From OLB6 sp964525565 (GTDB lineage Bacteria; Bacteroidota; Ignavibacteria; Kapaibacteriales; Kapaibacteriaceae), in assembly GCA_964525565.1 (NCBI GenBank), contig CAZGHI010000008.1, positions 8,869 to 72,868 on the forward strand: a DNA stretch of 64,000 bases, given 5' to 3'. Shown here piece after piece: positions 1-9,040 of the stretch. The position numbers and the translations under genes were made by a program. Position 1 is the first letter of the stretch. Every line of letters starts with the position of its first letter. Under the pieces are notes generated by a model. It saw only the letters and a program-made list of their open reading frames with translations, was not told the DNA's origin and did not search any database.

Positions 1-1
1 C

Positions 2-259
2 AGCCAAACAGAGTTCCTTGCCTATGACAAACTCGCTGTTCTGATGAATGCAGGACTACTCTCGGAACGGACCGTAACAATAACGACGGTAGCTCTCTGT
101 GGCTTTGCCAATGTTATGAGTATAGGCATTCAAATTGGTGGTCTGGGTATGATGGTTCCCGACCGACGAACAGAAATCGCGTCTATCGCATTCAAAGCAA
201 TGTGTATTGGCGCGCTTACCAACCTGCTCACTGCGTGCTTCGTCTCTCTATACATTTAA
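2..259 (+). CDS. nupC: NupC-family concentrative nucleoside transporter, C-terminal end (partial)
   Basis: This is the last 85 codons of a gene that enters from the left edge; the frame is open from base 2 to the stop at 257-259. The residues match the C-terminal core of concentrative nucleoside transporters: QTEF near the start, then SERT and ALCGFANVMSIGIQIGG, the conserved segment that ends the transport domain, followed by a final hydrophobic helix. The family imports nucleosides through the inner membrane coupled to H+ or Na+. The stop codon overlaps the stop of the convergent Spy-like gene by four bases. Family assignment is firm; substrate specificity cannot be judged from this fragment. 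Confidence 0.88.
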   Translation, partial: SQTEFLAYDKLAVLMNAGLLSERTVTITTVALCGFANVMSIGIQIGGLGMMVPDRRTEIASIAFKAMCIGALTNLLTACFVSLYI

Positions 260-741
260 CGTTTATGTTTACGCAAGCGATTCAGAATGAGGTTCTGTAG
301 TTCATCCCGGAATCGCGCTTCGAAAACGACATACGCAGCGTATTGCTTAGGGGTGAGAACAGCACGAGCTTCATCGAAACGAGCATCAATGGATTTCCCC
401 ATGTTGCGGATAGCTTGACGTAACTCCTCAACCACCGGAGCAAGCTCTGCATCGGTACTTCCCTTATCAATCATTGCTTGTAATTCTTTCGATCGGCGAT
501 CTATGTCCTTCCGCAACATCTCATGATTCTTTTGATGTTTATTGTAAACTGCAAAAAATTTCTCAACCTGATCGTCGTTCAGATTTAATACATCAAGTAA
601 TTTAATTTTTCGCATTTCCTCAATGCGCTGATGCATTTTAGCGGGGTTTGGATCTGGCTGACTCAATGCTACATGGTGAATCAGAAGAAACGCAAACATC
701 ATTGTTGTAAACAGTTGGATACGACACATCTGCATCGTCAT
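256..741 (-). CDS. Spy/CpxP/CnrX-like periplasmic protein (metal or stress sensor)
   Basis: A 161-residue secreted helical protein. The N-terminus is a signal peptide (hydrophobic core about residues 8-24, ending ALSQ). The rest is alpha-helical and rich in charged residues, with an LNLNDDQVEKF segment followed by LTPKQYAAY, the paired LT/LN-x-Q motifs typical of Spy/CpxP/heavy-metal-resistor proteins. It begins one base after the stop of the membrane protein gene and has a strong ribosome site (AAAGGAG at 749-755). Placement behind an ECF sigma gene and a one-pass membrane protein resembles the CnrX sensor of cnrYXH. Known: the family includes chaperones (Spy) and metal sensors (CnrX). Inferred: here it is the periplasmic sensor or a target of the sigma factor. 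No metal ligand set can be assigned by eye. Confidence 0.75.
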   Translation of the reverse strand: MTMQMCRIQLFTTMMFAFLLIHHVALSQPDPNPAKMHQRIEEMRKIKLLDVLNLNDDQVEKFFAVYNKHQKNHEMLRKDIDRRSKELQAMIDKGSTDAELAPVVEELRQAIRNMGKSIDARFDEARAVLTPKQYAAYVVFEARFRDELQNLILNRLRKHKR

Positions 742-742
742 A

Positions 743-1159
743 TTACATCTCCTTTGTTAGAATTTCTAAATCAGTGTCCGTGAGAACAACAGTGGAAGAT
801 GATGTGCTATTGAGAAGTGCCTCAACGAGATACTCAGCGGCGATATCATCAAGCATGTCTTGCGTAACCGGGGCTGACTCTTCCAGTCCGGAAGTGTTGG
901 CAAGTTGATCGCGTTGTTGAACATGCATTGTTATCACTACCATAAGAACACCACATGCTGCGACCACTGCCGAGAGTAGAAGTGCCCGATAACCGTGCAC
1001 GTGTTGTTCACCGTGTGCTAGTTGCTTGTGAACATCAACGCTAAGATTCTGTGTAGCGCTGATAAGATGTTCGGTGTATGATTGCTTTAGCGAGGCAGAC
1101 ACGTTGATGTTGAAAGGTTCGTTACTTGCCCGCTGCCTTTTATTTCTGTGCTTTGTCAT
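743..1159 (-). CDS. Single-pass membrane protein, possible anti-sigma factor
   Basis: 138 residues from the ATG at 1159, which I prefer over an upstream in-frame start because GGTGGA lies about nine bases before it and it overlaps the end of the sigma gene by only 20 bases. The layout is an N-terminal basic cytoplasmic part (residues 1-56), one membrane helix (about 58-78) and an acidic C-terminal periplasmic part. No zinc anti-sigma motif (HxxxCxxC) is present. Position between an ECF sigma gene and a periplasmic Spy/CnrX-like gene argues for a transmembrane anti-sigma factor of the CnrY kind, but no sequence signature proves it. I do not recognise the family. Confidence 0.6.
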   Translation of the reverse strand: MTKHRNKRQRASNEPFNINVSASLKQSYTEHLISATQNLSVDVHKQLAHGEQHVHGYRALLLSAVVAACGVLMVVITMHVQQRDQLANTSGLEESAPVTQDMLDDIAAEYLVEALLNSTSSSTVVLTDTDLEILTKEM

Positions 1160-1787
1160 TATTGTGAATCCACCGAGAATAATATTCAGTTCCTTGTAAC
1201 AACTGAGCAATTTTTTTCACTGCCCAGTGGTAGTTAGCTTTTTGTGCCCCGACTGATGTTCCCAATTGAGAACTAATTTCTTCGAATGTCAGGTCTTCGA
1301 AGTGTCGCATCATAAACGTTTCCCGCTGTTTTGGCGGAAGCTTTCGTAACACCTTTCGAAAGAACAACTCAAACTCGTTATTAGCTGTGGATTCAAAAGG
1401 TGAAAGGTGCTGAGACACAACTTCACGTTCACCGTCGCCCGATCCGAAGGGCAGGTACTGAATCCAACGACGACGGTTGTACATTGTTATAGCCGTGTTG
1501 CGTGCAATTCGGCTAACCCAAGTACTCAAACTGGACTCGCCTCGGAACGTGTTCAGACTGGCTATGGCTTTTATCAATACGTCCTGCGTACAATCTCGTG
1601 CATCTTCCGGACTGTCTAGAAAACGTAGTGCAATAGCGTAAACCTGTTTCTGGTGTTGGCGAACAAATGCTGTTATTGCCTGGTCGCGATTGCCGGCACG
1701 GTACTCGTCCAGAATGATGGTATCGGCATCAGGGTGTGTTGCCATGGAATACATATTCAACCGATCCGAAGAATCAAAACATGGCAC
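1140..1787 (-). CDS. ECF-family RNA polymerase sigma factor
   Basis: An extracytoplasmic-function sigma factor of about 201-215 residues. Region 2 is visible as DARDCTQDVLIKA, then FRGESSLSTWVSRIARN (core-polymerase binding and -10 recognition). Region 4 is the helix-turn-helix LPPKQRETFMMRHFEDL followed by TFEEISSQLGTS and a run contacting the -35. The longest frame starts at a GTG (1787); ATGs at 1754 and 1745 are equally plausible and give a more usual N-terminus. It lies 36 bases after a MATE exporter gene on the same strand and overlaps the membrane protein gene downstream. Such factors respond to envelope or metal stress when released by a membrane anti-sigma; the next two genes fit that scheme. 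Confidence 0.9.
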   Translation of the reverse strand: MPCFDSSDRLNMYSMATHPDADTIILDEYRAGNRDQAITAFVRQHQKQVYAIALRFLDSPEDARDCTQDVLIKAIASLNTFRGESSLSTWVSRIARNTAITMYNRRRWIQYLPFGSGDGEREVVSQHLSPFESTANNEFELFFRKVLRKLPPKQRETFMMRHFEDLTFEEISSQLGTSVGAQKANYHWAVKKIAQLLQGTEYYSRWIHNNDKAQK

Positions 1788-1823
1788 TGTCTCGTTGTAC
1801 AGCGTAATGGTTTAATTGCAGTA

Positions 1824-3173
1824 CTACACACGAACATGTCTCCAGAAGTCTGCACGATGGACTACCAGAGCTATACAGGCAAAGATTGTGTACCCTATAA
1901 CGAGTCCCGTCCACACACCTTGTGAACCCAATGAAAATGTTTTCGACAATAGATAGCACAATGGAAGCTGAATCAGCAATAAACTTCCACCTGTAATCGC
2001 CATGCTTACGTACGCTGCTCCAGCGCCGCTTATTGCTCGCACTGTGACTAAGCCAATGGCAAATGCAGCATATCCAACCACTGTTGTTCGCAAATACTTC
2101 ATTGCTTCCGTTATTGTGTCGGGTGATTGTGTGTAAAGCTCCACGAACCACTTACCACAAATCCAAATCACAACACCTAACACACTCATAAGAATTGCCA
2201 TTTGTTTAACTGCCGACTTATGGTATGCAGCAACACGGTTGAGCTTACCGGCACCAAGGTTTTGTCCGGTGGCAACTTCAACAGCAACTCCCATGGCAAA
2301 AACGCTCATAAAGACGAACATGTCAACATTTAATCCTAGCGTATATGCCGCTGTTACCGATGTACCAAAGCCCCCTACCATCACGAAAATTATCGCTCGG
2401 TTAACACTCACGCTTAACATTTGGAGTGCGCTGGGAAGACCGAGTTGAACAACTTTCTTCAGAAGGTGGAAATCCGGACGATAACCGGTAAAGACGAGGT
2501 GGACTGATGTTCTGCCGCTACTTACAACCCACAACGCGAAGACTGCTCCGGAAATCTGAGCTGTGGCTGTTGCTAGTCCTGCACCGGCAAGCTCTAAACG
2601 TGGGAATGGTCCGATACCAAAAATCAGGAATGGGGCTAGGATTGCATTCAGCATTGTAGTTGCAATGAGTACCACCATGGGAAAAACGGGGTTACCGGTG
2701 CTACGAACGATGGAAAAAATCTGAAAGTTTACAAGGTTAGCCGCAAATCCCAGATACAAGGTTCCCATGTACTGTAGCGCCAGTGATGCCACTGCCGGCT
2801 GCATGTTCATGATATCGGGGATGATTGGCATGGCCAGATATACAGCCAGAGTCACGATAAGAGACAGACCGGCAATGCCAACAATTCCTTGTGATGCAGT
2901 TTTATCTGCACCCTGCCGGTCGCCTTCTCCAAACCTGCGTGCAACGATAATACCTGTACCAACGGCCAGTCCACTAACAAGCGTAAACAGAAAGAAACTC
3001 ACCTGATCGCTTGTTCCAATTGCAGCAATAGCCTCATCACCCAGTCGGGAGGCATAGTACCTGTCTATCAACGAATACAACATATTCACCAGAAAGCTAA
3101 GCGCCATCGGAATGGCGAAGAGTCGCAACGAACTATCAATCGGTGAATGCAGAAGGTCGGTTTGCTTCTTCAT
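1824..3173 (-). CDS. MATE-family multidrug/cation efflux protein
   Basis: 449 residues with about twelve membrane helices in the two-fold arrangement of the MATE (multi-antimicrobial extrusion) family. The N-terminal helix begins with RLFAIPMALSFLVNMLYS and the next loop is DRYYASRLGDEAIAAIG, the classic MATE entry segment; a second copy of the same pattern starts near residue 230 (VVQLGLPSALQMLSVSV). MATE proteins export cationic drugs or metabolites using H+ or Na+ gradients at the inner membrane. It is the first gene of a probable operon with the ECF sigma, membrane protein and Spy-like genes, which would make drug or metal export part of the same stress response (inference). The start is an ATG only 72 bases from the likely start of the divergent glycosyltransferase. 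Confidence 0.93.
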   Translation of the reverse strand: MKKQTDLLHSPIDSSLRLFAIPMALSFLVNMLYSLIDRYYASRLGDEAIAAIGTSDQVSFFLFTLVSGLAVGTGIIVARRFGEGDRQGADKTASQGIVGIAGLSLIVTLAVYLAMPIIPDIMNMQPAVASLALQYMGTLYLGFAANLVNFQIFSIVRSTGNPVFPMVVLIATTMLNAILAPFLIFGIGPFPRLELAGAGLATATAQISGAVFALWVVSSGRTSVHLVFTGYRPDFHLLKKVVQLGLPSALQMLSVSVNRAIIFVMVGGFGTSVTAAYTLGLNVDMFVFMSVFAMGVAVEVATGQNLGAGKLNRVAAYHKSAVKQMAILMSVLGVVIWICGKWFVELYTQSPDTITEAMKYLRTTVVGYAAFAIGLVTVRAISGAGAAYVSMAITGGSLLLIQLPLCYLLSKTFSLGSQGVWTGLVIGYTIFACIALVVHRADFWRHVRV

Positions 3174-3245
3174 TGTTAAATGAACTTTACACTTGCCTGT
3201 GGTACATTACGCAGTTTTCATCATGGCTATTTTCGTGCCGATAAC

Positions 3246-4355
3246 ATGCTCTTCTCTACCTTTTTGTTGCTGCTCCTTGCTGTTTACGCAGCCAGAGTTG
3301 CCTTTTTTGTTTCCGGATTATTTCGTGAACGAAGCCGGTGGACATCATCAGAAGATGAACCGTTTGTTAGCGTAATCGTACCGGCACGCAACGAAGAGTC
3401 GAACATAGAACGCTGCCTATCGGCACTCGCTGCCTCAGACTACCCCAAACATCGGCATGAAGTCATCGTTGTGAACGATCGGAGTACGGATGGCACCACT
3501 GCACTTTTGAATGCGCTAGCAGAGAACCACAACAACCTTACGATACTGCACAAAACCTCCGAAGAACGTGGCACAAACCTACGCGGCAAAGCAGGAGCTT
3601 TACAGTACGGCATTGAACATGCAAAAGGCGAAATCATCCTGATGACGGACGCCGACTGTGCTGTAAGCCCAACATGGCTCAGGGCAATGGCAAGTCAGTT
3701 CCGTGATCCTGCCATTGGATTGGTAAGCGGGATCACATCCGTAGCAGGAAACACGTTTTTTCAGTGGGCACAGGATGTTGAATGGACGTACACACAATCC
3801 ATGGCTTCTGGGGCTGTTGGACATGGATTTCCTCTGGGTTGCTTCGGTAACAACATGGCCGTCCGAAAGGACGTTTTCGATGCGCTTGGAGGATACCGTT
3901 CCATACACTTCAGCGTTACGGAGGATATGGCGCTACAACTCGCAGTCCACAATGCCGGATATGGCATTCGCTACGCAGTCCATCCGAGTATTCATGTGGA
4001 AACACTACCCTGTACCAGCTTCAAGGAATATGTGAAGCAACGTCACCGCTGGGTTCGTGGCGGTACTGCCCTTGGTATCCGAGCTGCCATCTTCACCGCT
4101 ACAAGCATCGCTTTGTGGTTGGGAATTGCACTGTCGGCAGGTGCTGGAATGTGGTTGCACTTTTGGTCGTTTATTGTTCTGCGACTTGTAGCTGACAGCG
4201 GTTTGGTGTTCACCGCAGCCCTGTTGATTAATCGAAAGCGATTACTGCCAATGATCCTTCCGGCCATGACACTCCTTATGATCACAGAGCTCTCGTTACC
4301 ACTACTCGCAACACGAAAAAAAGTGGTTTGGAAGAATCAGGTGTTCCGTGGGTGA
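3246..4355 (+). CDS. Membrane GT2-family glycosyltransferase
   Basis: 369 residues from the ATG at 3246; an in-frame start 66 bases upstream would add an unlikely N-terminus in front of the first membrane helix. Order: a membrane helix (1-24), a GT-A catalytic domain with VSVIVPARNEE (42-52), VVNDRST (75-81), the DAD metal site (135-137), a TED catalytic base motif (225-227) and QRHRW (265-269) of processive-type enzymes, then three C-terminal membrane helices. Such enzymes transfer sugars from nucleotide-sugars to lipid or polysaccharide acceptors at the cytoplasmic membrane; the acceptor here is unknown. Its last 19 bases overlap the convergent D-lactate-dehydrogenase-like gene. Confidence 0.9.
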   Translation: MLFSTFLLLLLAVYAARVAFFVSGLFRERSRWTSSEDEPFVSVIVPARNEESNIERCLSALAASDYPKHRHEVIVVNDRSTDGTTALLNALAENHNNLTILHKTSEERGTNLRGKAGALQYGIEHAKGEIILMTDADCAVSPTWLRAMASQFRDPAIGLVSGITSVAGNTFFQWAQDVEWTYTQSMASGAVGHGFPLGCFGNNMAVRKDVFDALGGYRSIHFSVTEDMALQLAVHNAGYGIRYAVHPSIHVETLPCTSFKEYVKQRHRWVRGGTALGIRAAIFTATSIALWLGIALSAGAGMWLHFWSFIVLRLVADSGLVFTAALLINRKRLLPMILPAMTLLMITELSLPLLATRKKVVWKNQVFRG

Positions 4356-6959
4356 GGTATGCTGCACAGTCCCGCTGCCATTGCGGCAAGTTCTAATAAT
4401 GTGTACGACGGCACAGGACCATTCTTAGCAATGGCATAACTGCATAGTGTGTTGGTTGTTATGATGGCTTGGATGGCATCCCAATGTGTATCAGCAAACA
4501 CAGACTCTAACGCTNNNNNNNNNNNNNNNNNNNNNNNNNNNNNNNNNNNNCAACAGTATTCCGTAGAAGAGAAATGAACGCCCCTAACCAAGCCGTGTAA
4601 AACATTGGCAAGAGGTTCCGTTTCATGAAGCTTTGATTGTGAACAACCTTCGTACACCAGCACATCCCATGGTAACTGTTGTATTGAAATGTTGGGTAGC
4701 ACAAACATCAGAAGCCATTGCACAGGTGTTAGAACAACAATATCGGTTGCGTCAACCACACTGTTTAATGCCGCTGCACACGTCCCTGTATCCGTCAGAA
4801 CGTGTGTGATCGCTCCGCGTCCTGTTCGCGCTATCTCCTGAAGTACAGTGTTCCGAACATGCGCTGCCGCCGTCTGATAACCTTGACTTTCGAACGGTTG
4901 GCCACAACACATGGAATGATAATGTTCCGGTACCACTAAATCCACACCGGCTGCATGCGCTAATGCCAGTACAAGCGACTCTTGTGAAGATCTCCACCGC
5001 TGCGGGCACGACGGAATAAAGATAATCTGTGAGGCAGACGAACGTATCGGTTTCGGTGAAGCAGACGGTGGTTTCAAACCTTTAAAAGCAAATCGGGCAG
5101 CAACCTTCATGGTTCTCGAAAAAAGTCCGTAGTGCCGGGCTGCTAGGTTGCTTAACNNNNNNNNNNNNNNNNNNNNNNTCCGATCTCAATCGTTTTACAA
5201 GTTTGCCCGTATTGATTCCAACCGGGCACACCTGCTCGCACATTCCATCAACCGCACACGATGTTATACTGAAGTAGCCTTCTGCTCGTTCAAGTTCGCG
5301 TTGCACACGCAAGTCTTGCGCCAATGCCCGTTCTCTGCGCAGTACAATGCGCTGGCGGGGTGTAAGCGTAACTGAACGAGTAGGACATACATGCTCACAG
5401 AATCCACACTCTATGCACGCATCGACTTCTGCATCAATAGTAGGCATGGACTTGATGTTCTGAATGTGAAGCTTGCTGTTGGTGCTCAGGATAACATCAG
5501 GATTCAGGATACCTGAGGGATCGAGAAGATTCTTCACCCTCCACATCAGATTCACAACGTCGTCTCCCCATTCCGTCCGAAGAAATGGTGCCATGTTCCT
5601 GCCCGTTCCATGTTCCGCCTTGAGCGATCCGTTGTACGAGCCTACGACAATGTTGGCAATGTCATTCATGAATGCATCGTACTGCAACAGATGTTGGTCT
5701 GTGTGAAACTGTTGATTCAGTACGAAGTGAATGTTTCCATCTTTAGCATGACCGAAGATAATAGCACGATGATATCCATGTTTCCGAAACAGTGCTTGAA
5801 CATCGGTTACAAGACCCGACAAATACTGTGGAGGTACTGCCACATCTTCGTTAATCATTGTTGCACCGCTCTGGCGCTGTGCTCCAATGCTCGGCATCAA
5901 ACCTTTTCGAAGTCTCCATAGCAGAGCCTGCTCTTTTGGATGCTGTTCCCACGGAAAACGACGATCCGGTTCTGTGTCTTGAAACTCAACCAGGAGCGCC
6001 GTTGAGTGAGGTGCGTGAAAACGATAGCGTTCCGGTGTTGATGGTAGTTGAGCAAACGAGACTAGCGACGCATTGTCCATTAACTCTACTGCTGCGGCTC
6101 CTGCTTCACTCCAGCGAAGTGCTTCATAACAAGCTTCTTCCACAGAATCGTACACAAACAACTGGGTGTATCTTTCCCTTGGCTCCGGTATTGTTCTTAA
6201 TGTAACCGAATTGATAAATCCGAGAGTACCTTCACTGCCAACCATGAGCCGTGCAATAATTCGTGATGCTTCAGATTCATCGAGAAATGCATTGAGAGAA
6301 TACCCCATGGTATTCTTGATGCGATACTTTGTTCTGAGTTTGTGAGCTAGCGTTGCATCATTTCGGATGGTATCGCGAAGGGTGAGCAATTCTGTGTAAA
6401 TGTGTGGAGCATCACTTCTGAGTCGTTCTTCAGCATCGGTGCGTGATGTTGTAACCTGAATTCCTGTAGGCAGGAGAACATCTATCTCTTCAAGAGTGTT
6501 ATACGAGTTCTGTTTTGTTCCGCAACACATTCCTGATGCGTTGTTTGCTACGATTCCACCAATCATCGCTGCATTGATTGATGCAGGGTCCGGTCCGATT
6601 TTTTTGCCAAACCGGCGGAGTATGCCATTTGCTCTTCCACCTGTAATACCGGGTCCAAGTCGAATTCGCTCTCCGTTGTCCATGACCTGATAGTGGTCCC
6701 ACCCTCTGCTTACATCCATAAGGATGTCATCGGTCACTGCCTGACCGCTCAAACTTGTTCCTGCTGCTCTGAACGTAATATGTCGGTTTGCTGTGCTACA
6801 CCACGCAAAAAGATTCCGAACATCATCAAGGTTGCGCGGACGCACTACCATCTGCGGTACAAGGCGGTATAATGATGCATCTCTACAAAGTGTGAGTCGG
6901 TCAATCCACTTTGTTGAGCAGCAGTCGTGCGGCAGAGGTAATGAGGGTTCAGGTACCAC
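4337..6959 (-). CDS. FAD-linked oxidase with 4Fe-4S and CCG domains (D-lactate dehydrogenase / glycolate oxidase type), interrupted by two assembly gaps
   Basis: One gene of about 870 codons that looks split because the 22-base N run at 5157-5178 does not keep frame; both flanks read as the same protein. Order: FAD_binding_4 domain (FRAAGTSLSG near residue 65; GGIVANNASGMCCG near 140), FAD-oxidase C-terminal domain (IIFGHAKDGNIHF near 405, EHGTGRN), two ferredoxin clusters (CIECGFCEHVCP and CAVDGMCEQVCP), then after the gap a cysteine-rich CCG domain (HSMCCGQPF). A second N run (4515-4550) covers where the second CCG motif should be. This fused layout is that of membrane-associated quinone-linked D-2-hydroxyacid dehydrogenases. 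The start is a GTG 15 bases after the carboxylase gene, so the two are probably co-transcribed. Confidence 0.88.
4515..4550. other. Assembly gap (36 N)
   Basis: Unknown bases within the 3' part of the FAD/FeS oxidase gene, at the expected place of the second CCG iron-sulfur ligand motif. The surrounding frame remains open. Confidence 0.99.
5157..5178. other. Assembly gap (22 N) causing an apparent frameshift
   Basis: Unknown bases between the ferredoxin-like and CCG parts of the FAD/FeS oxidase. The placeholder length is not compatible with frame continuity, so the gene seems to end at 5082 and restart at 5110. Confidence 0.99.
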
Positions 6960-6974
6960 AAGTGCAAACTTGCA

Positions 6975-8639
6975 TTACACCTGTAATACTCCGGTGCGGA
7001 AGTCAGGAATTGTTCCAACGTGTGATGCAACGGCAATGCCACGGGAAATTACATCGCGGGTATCAGTCGGAGCAATGATACCGTCAATCCATAACTGTGA
7101 AGCTGCATACAGTGGCGTTGTTGTGGCATCATAATGGGCCTGAATCTCCTCGAGCATCTTCTTTTGTTTGTCGGGAGTAATAGTCTCACCCTGTTTCTCA
7201 AGCGCTGCTAGTTTAATTGTTAAAAGGGTTTTTGCAGCTTGTGCCCCTCCCATAACTGCAATTTGGGCGCTTGGCCAGGCATACATAAATCGCGGGTCGT
7301 ATGCGCGGCCGCACATAGCATAATTTCCTGCTCCATACGAGTTCCCAACTACAATGGTGAACTTGGGTACCGTACTGTTGGCAACCACATTCACCAATTT
7401 GGCGCCGTCCTTTATAATACCTCCCTGTTCCGCACGCGTGCCCACGATAAACCCTGTAACGTCTTGCAGAAAAACTAGTGGTATGCCCCGCTGATTACAG
7501 TTCATGATAAAGCGGGCTGCTTTATCGGCAGAATCACTATAAATCACACCACCAACCTGCATCTCGCCACCGCCCGACCGTACTACTTCCCGGTTGTTGG
7601 CAACAATGCCAACAGCCCACCCGTCAATTCTACCGTACCCACATAAGATGGTTTTACCGTAGTCAGGCTTGTACTCGTCGAACTCACTTGCATCGAGCAA
7701 ACGCGCCAGTATCTGACGCATACTATATGGCTTTGCCCTGTCTGCCGGAAGAATACCCCACAGCTCTTCGGGATCGTATGCAGGGGGCTGTGGTTGTGTC
7801 CGCGAAAAAATGTCTTTCCGACCTTTCAACGGCGAGAATTTCTCTATTAGCGACCTGATGGCTTCAATTGCTTCTTCGTCGGATTCCACCTTAACATCAA
7901 CAACTCCGCTCACCGACGTATGCATGGTAGCCCCCCCCAGGGGCTCAATGCCGGTGCGTTCGCCAATGGCAGCCTCCACAAGGGCCGGACCTGCAAGAAA
8001 GACCGAACCGGTACCATTAACAATAAGCGCTTCGTCGCACATAATCGGCAGATAAGCACCACCGGCCACACATGGACCCATAATGGCAGCAATCTGAGGA
8101 ATCCCGAGAGCGCTCATTTGTGCATTGTTGCGAAACTGGCGTCCAAAATGCTCTTTGTCGGGAAAAATCTGGTCTTGCATTGGCAGATAAACACCTGCAG
8201 AATCAACCAGGTACACAATGGGCAGGTGATTTTCCAGTGCTATTTCCTGAGCACGCAAATTCTTTTTTGCCGTAAGCGGAAACCACGCTCCGGCTTTCAC
8301 GGTCGCGTCGTTGGCAACAATCATACATTCGCGATTATGTATGATGCCAATGCCTGCAACAACTCCTGCGCTGGCACAGCCCCCTTCCTCCTCATACATA
8401 CCTTCGGCGGCAAAGAGGCCCACCTCTAAAAAGTTAGTCGCATCATCGGTTAACAGGGCTATCCGTTCACGGGCTGTGAGCTTGCCTTTCGCTTTGTGCC
8501 GTTCAATGGCTTTAACACCGCCACCGAGTTTAATACGTTCTGCTACTGCTTGCACCACCCGATACTTCTGCCTGTTTACGTCGGCATTGGTCTCAAAGGT
8601 GAGATCGGCTGGCACAGGCGTACCGATGGTAATCGCCAT
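6975..8639 (-). CDS. Acyl-CoA carboxylase carboxyltransferase subunit (methylcrotonyl-/propionyl-CoA carboxylase beta type)
   Basis: 554 residues of a biotin-dependent carboxyltransferase. The N-terminal half holds GKLTARERI (52-60) and the acyl-CoA oxyanion segment MGPCVAGGAYLP (187-198); the C-terminal half has the carboxybiotin side with QDVTGFIVG and GAGNYAMCGRAY. Length and these features match methylcrotonyl-CoA carboxylase beta subunits best; propionyl- or geranyl-CoA forms cannot be excluded. The enzyme carboxylates acyl-CoA in branched-chain amino acid or propionate metabolism and needs a biotin carboxylase and a biotin carrier. A carrier gene lies at 18488-19042; no biotin carboxylase is in the window. 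It contains a run of eight G at 7931-7938 (coding strand). It lies ten bases after secG on the same strand. Confidence 0.92.
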   Translation of the reverse strand: MAITIGTPVPADLTFETNADVNRQKYRVVQAVAERIKLGGGVKAIERHKAKGKLTARERIALLTDDATNFLEVGLFAAEGMYEEEGGCASAGVVAGIGIIHNRECMIVANDATVKAGAWFPLTAKKNLRAQEIALENHLPIVYLVDSAGVYLPMQDQIFPDKEHFGRQFRNNAQMSALGIPQIAAIMGPCVAGGAYLPIMCDEALIVNGTGSVFLAGPALVEAAIGERTGIEPLGGATMHTSVSGVVDVKVESDEEAIEAIRSLIEKFSPLKGRKDIFSRTQPQPPAYDPEELWGILPADRAKPYSMRQILARLLDASEFDEYKPDYGKTILCGYGRIDGWAVGIVANNREVVRSGGGEMQVGGVIYSDSADKAARFIMNCNQRGIPLVFLQDVTGFIVGTRAEQGGIIKDGAKLVNVVANSTVPKFTIVVGNSYGAGNYAMCGRAYDPRFMYAWPSAQIAVMGGAQAAKTLLTIKLAALEKQGETITPDKQKKMLEEIQAHYDATTTPLYAASQLWIDGIIAPTDTRDVISRGIAVASHVGTIPDFRTGVLQV

Positions 8640-8648
8640 GGGGAGTGT

Positions 8649-9002
8649 TTAGTTACCTTGTTCAGGAGTTCCCGGCTGATCTGGCTGCGGAGCTGCGGAC
8701 GGCGGATTCGGGATGGCGTTTGTTGGGATGGACCTGCCGGACGTTACTGGTGCATTTGCCTCTTCATCCGATGGGAGAAAAAGCTTATTCACGGCGATAG
8801 CAATCAGGATGATTGCCGTGATAAGTCCAATAGTAATATTCTGGAGAATATTCCGGCCTGCCCGCACGCCCAGGATATTGTTGAGTTGTCCGCCAAGACC
8901 TCCCATTCCGGAAATCATCTCGGCCTTCCCGGGCTGAATGAGAACAACCATAATGAGTAAGAGCGATGCAAACATCGCTAAGAGAATAAGTACTGTAGCC
9001 AT
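8649..9002 (-). CDS. secG: Protein translocase subunit SecG
   Basis: 117 residues from the ATG at 9002. Two membrane helices (about 2-22 and 50-72) frame the conserved loop VLIQPGKAEMISGMGG; this is the SecG pattern (helix, VLxQ, Gly-rich loop, helix). A Pro/Gln-rich tail follows. SecG joins SecY and SecE in the inner-membrane Sec channel and aids protein export. A TTG nine bases upstream is in frame, but the ATG sits six bases after a good promoter element (9009-9038), which points to an almost leaderless message. The carboxylase and FAD-oxidase genes follow closely and may share the transcript. Confidence 0.93.
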   Translation of the reverse strand: MATVLILLAMFASLLLIMVVLIQPGKAEMISGMGGLGGQLNNILGVRAGRNILQNITIGLITAIILIAIAVNKLFLPSDEEANAPVTSGRSIPTNAIPNPPSAAPQPDQPGTPEQGN

Positions 9003-9008
9003 AGTATT

Positions 9009-9038
9009 CAAAAATACGGTATTTGTGGCTTAGCACAA
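9009..9038 (-). promoter_or_regulatory. Candidate FCB-type promoter of secG
   Basis: On the minus strand TTG (9036-9038) is followed after 19 bases by TATTTTTG (9009-9016), matching the Bacteroidota consensus TTG-N19-23-TAnnTTTG. The ATG of secG comes six bases after the element, so transcription would start at or just before the start codon. Confidence 0.6.
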
Positions 9039-9040
9039 CG

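Noticed and set aside
3180..3245. Longer N-terminus of the GT2 glycosyltransferase
   Set aside because: The added 22 residues are not needed by the family, and the ATG at 3246 leads directly into the first membrane helix; a near-match promoter element TATTTTCG lies ten bases before it.
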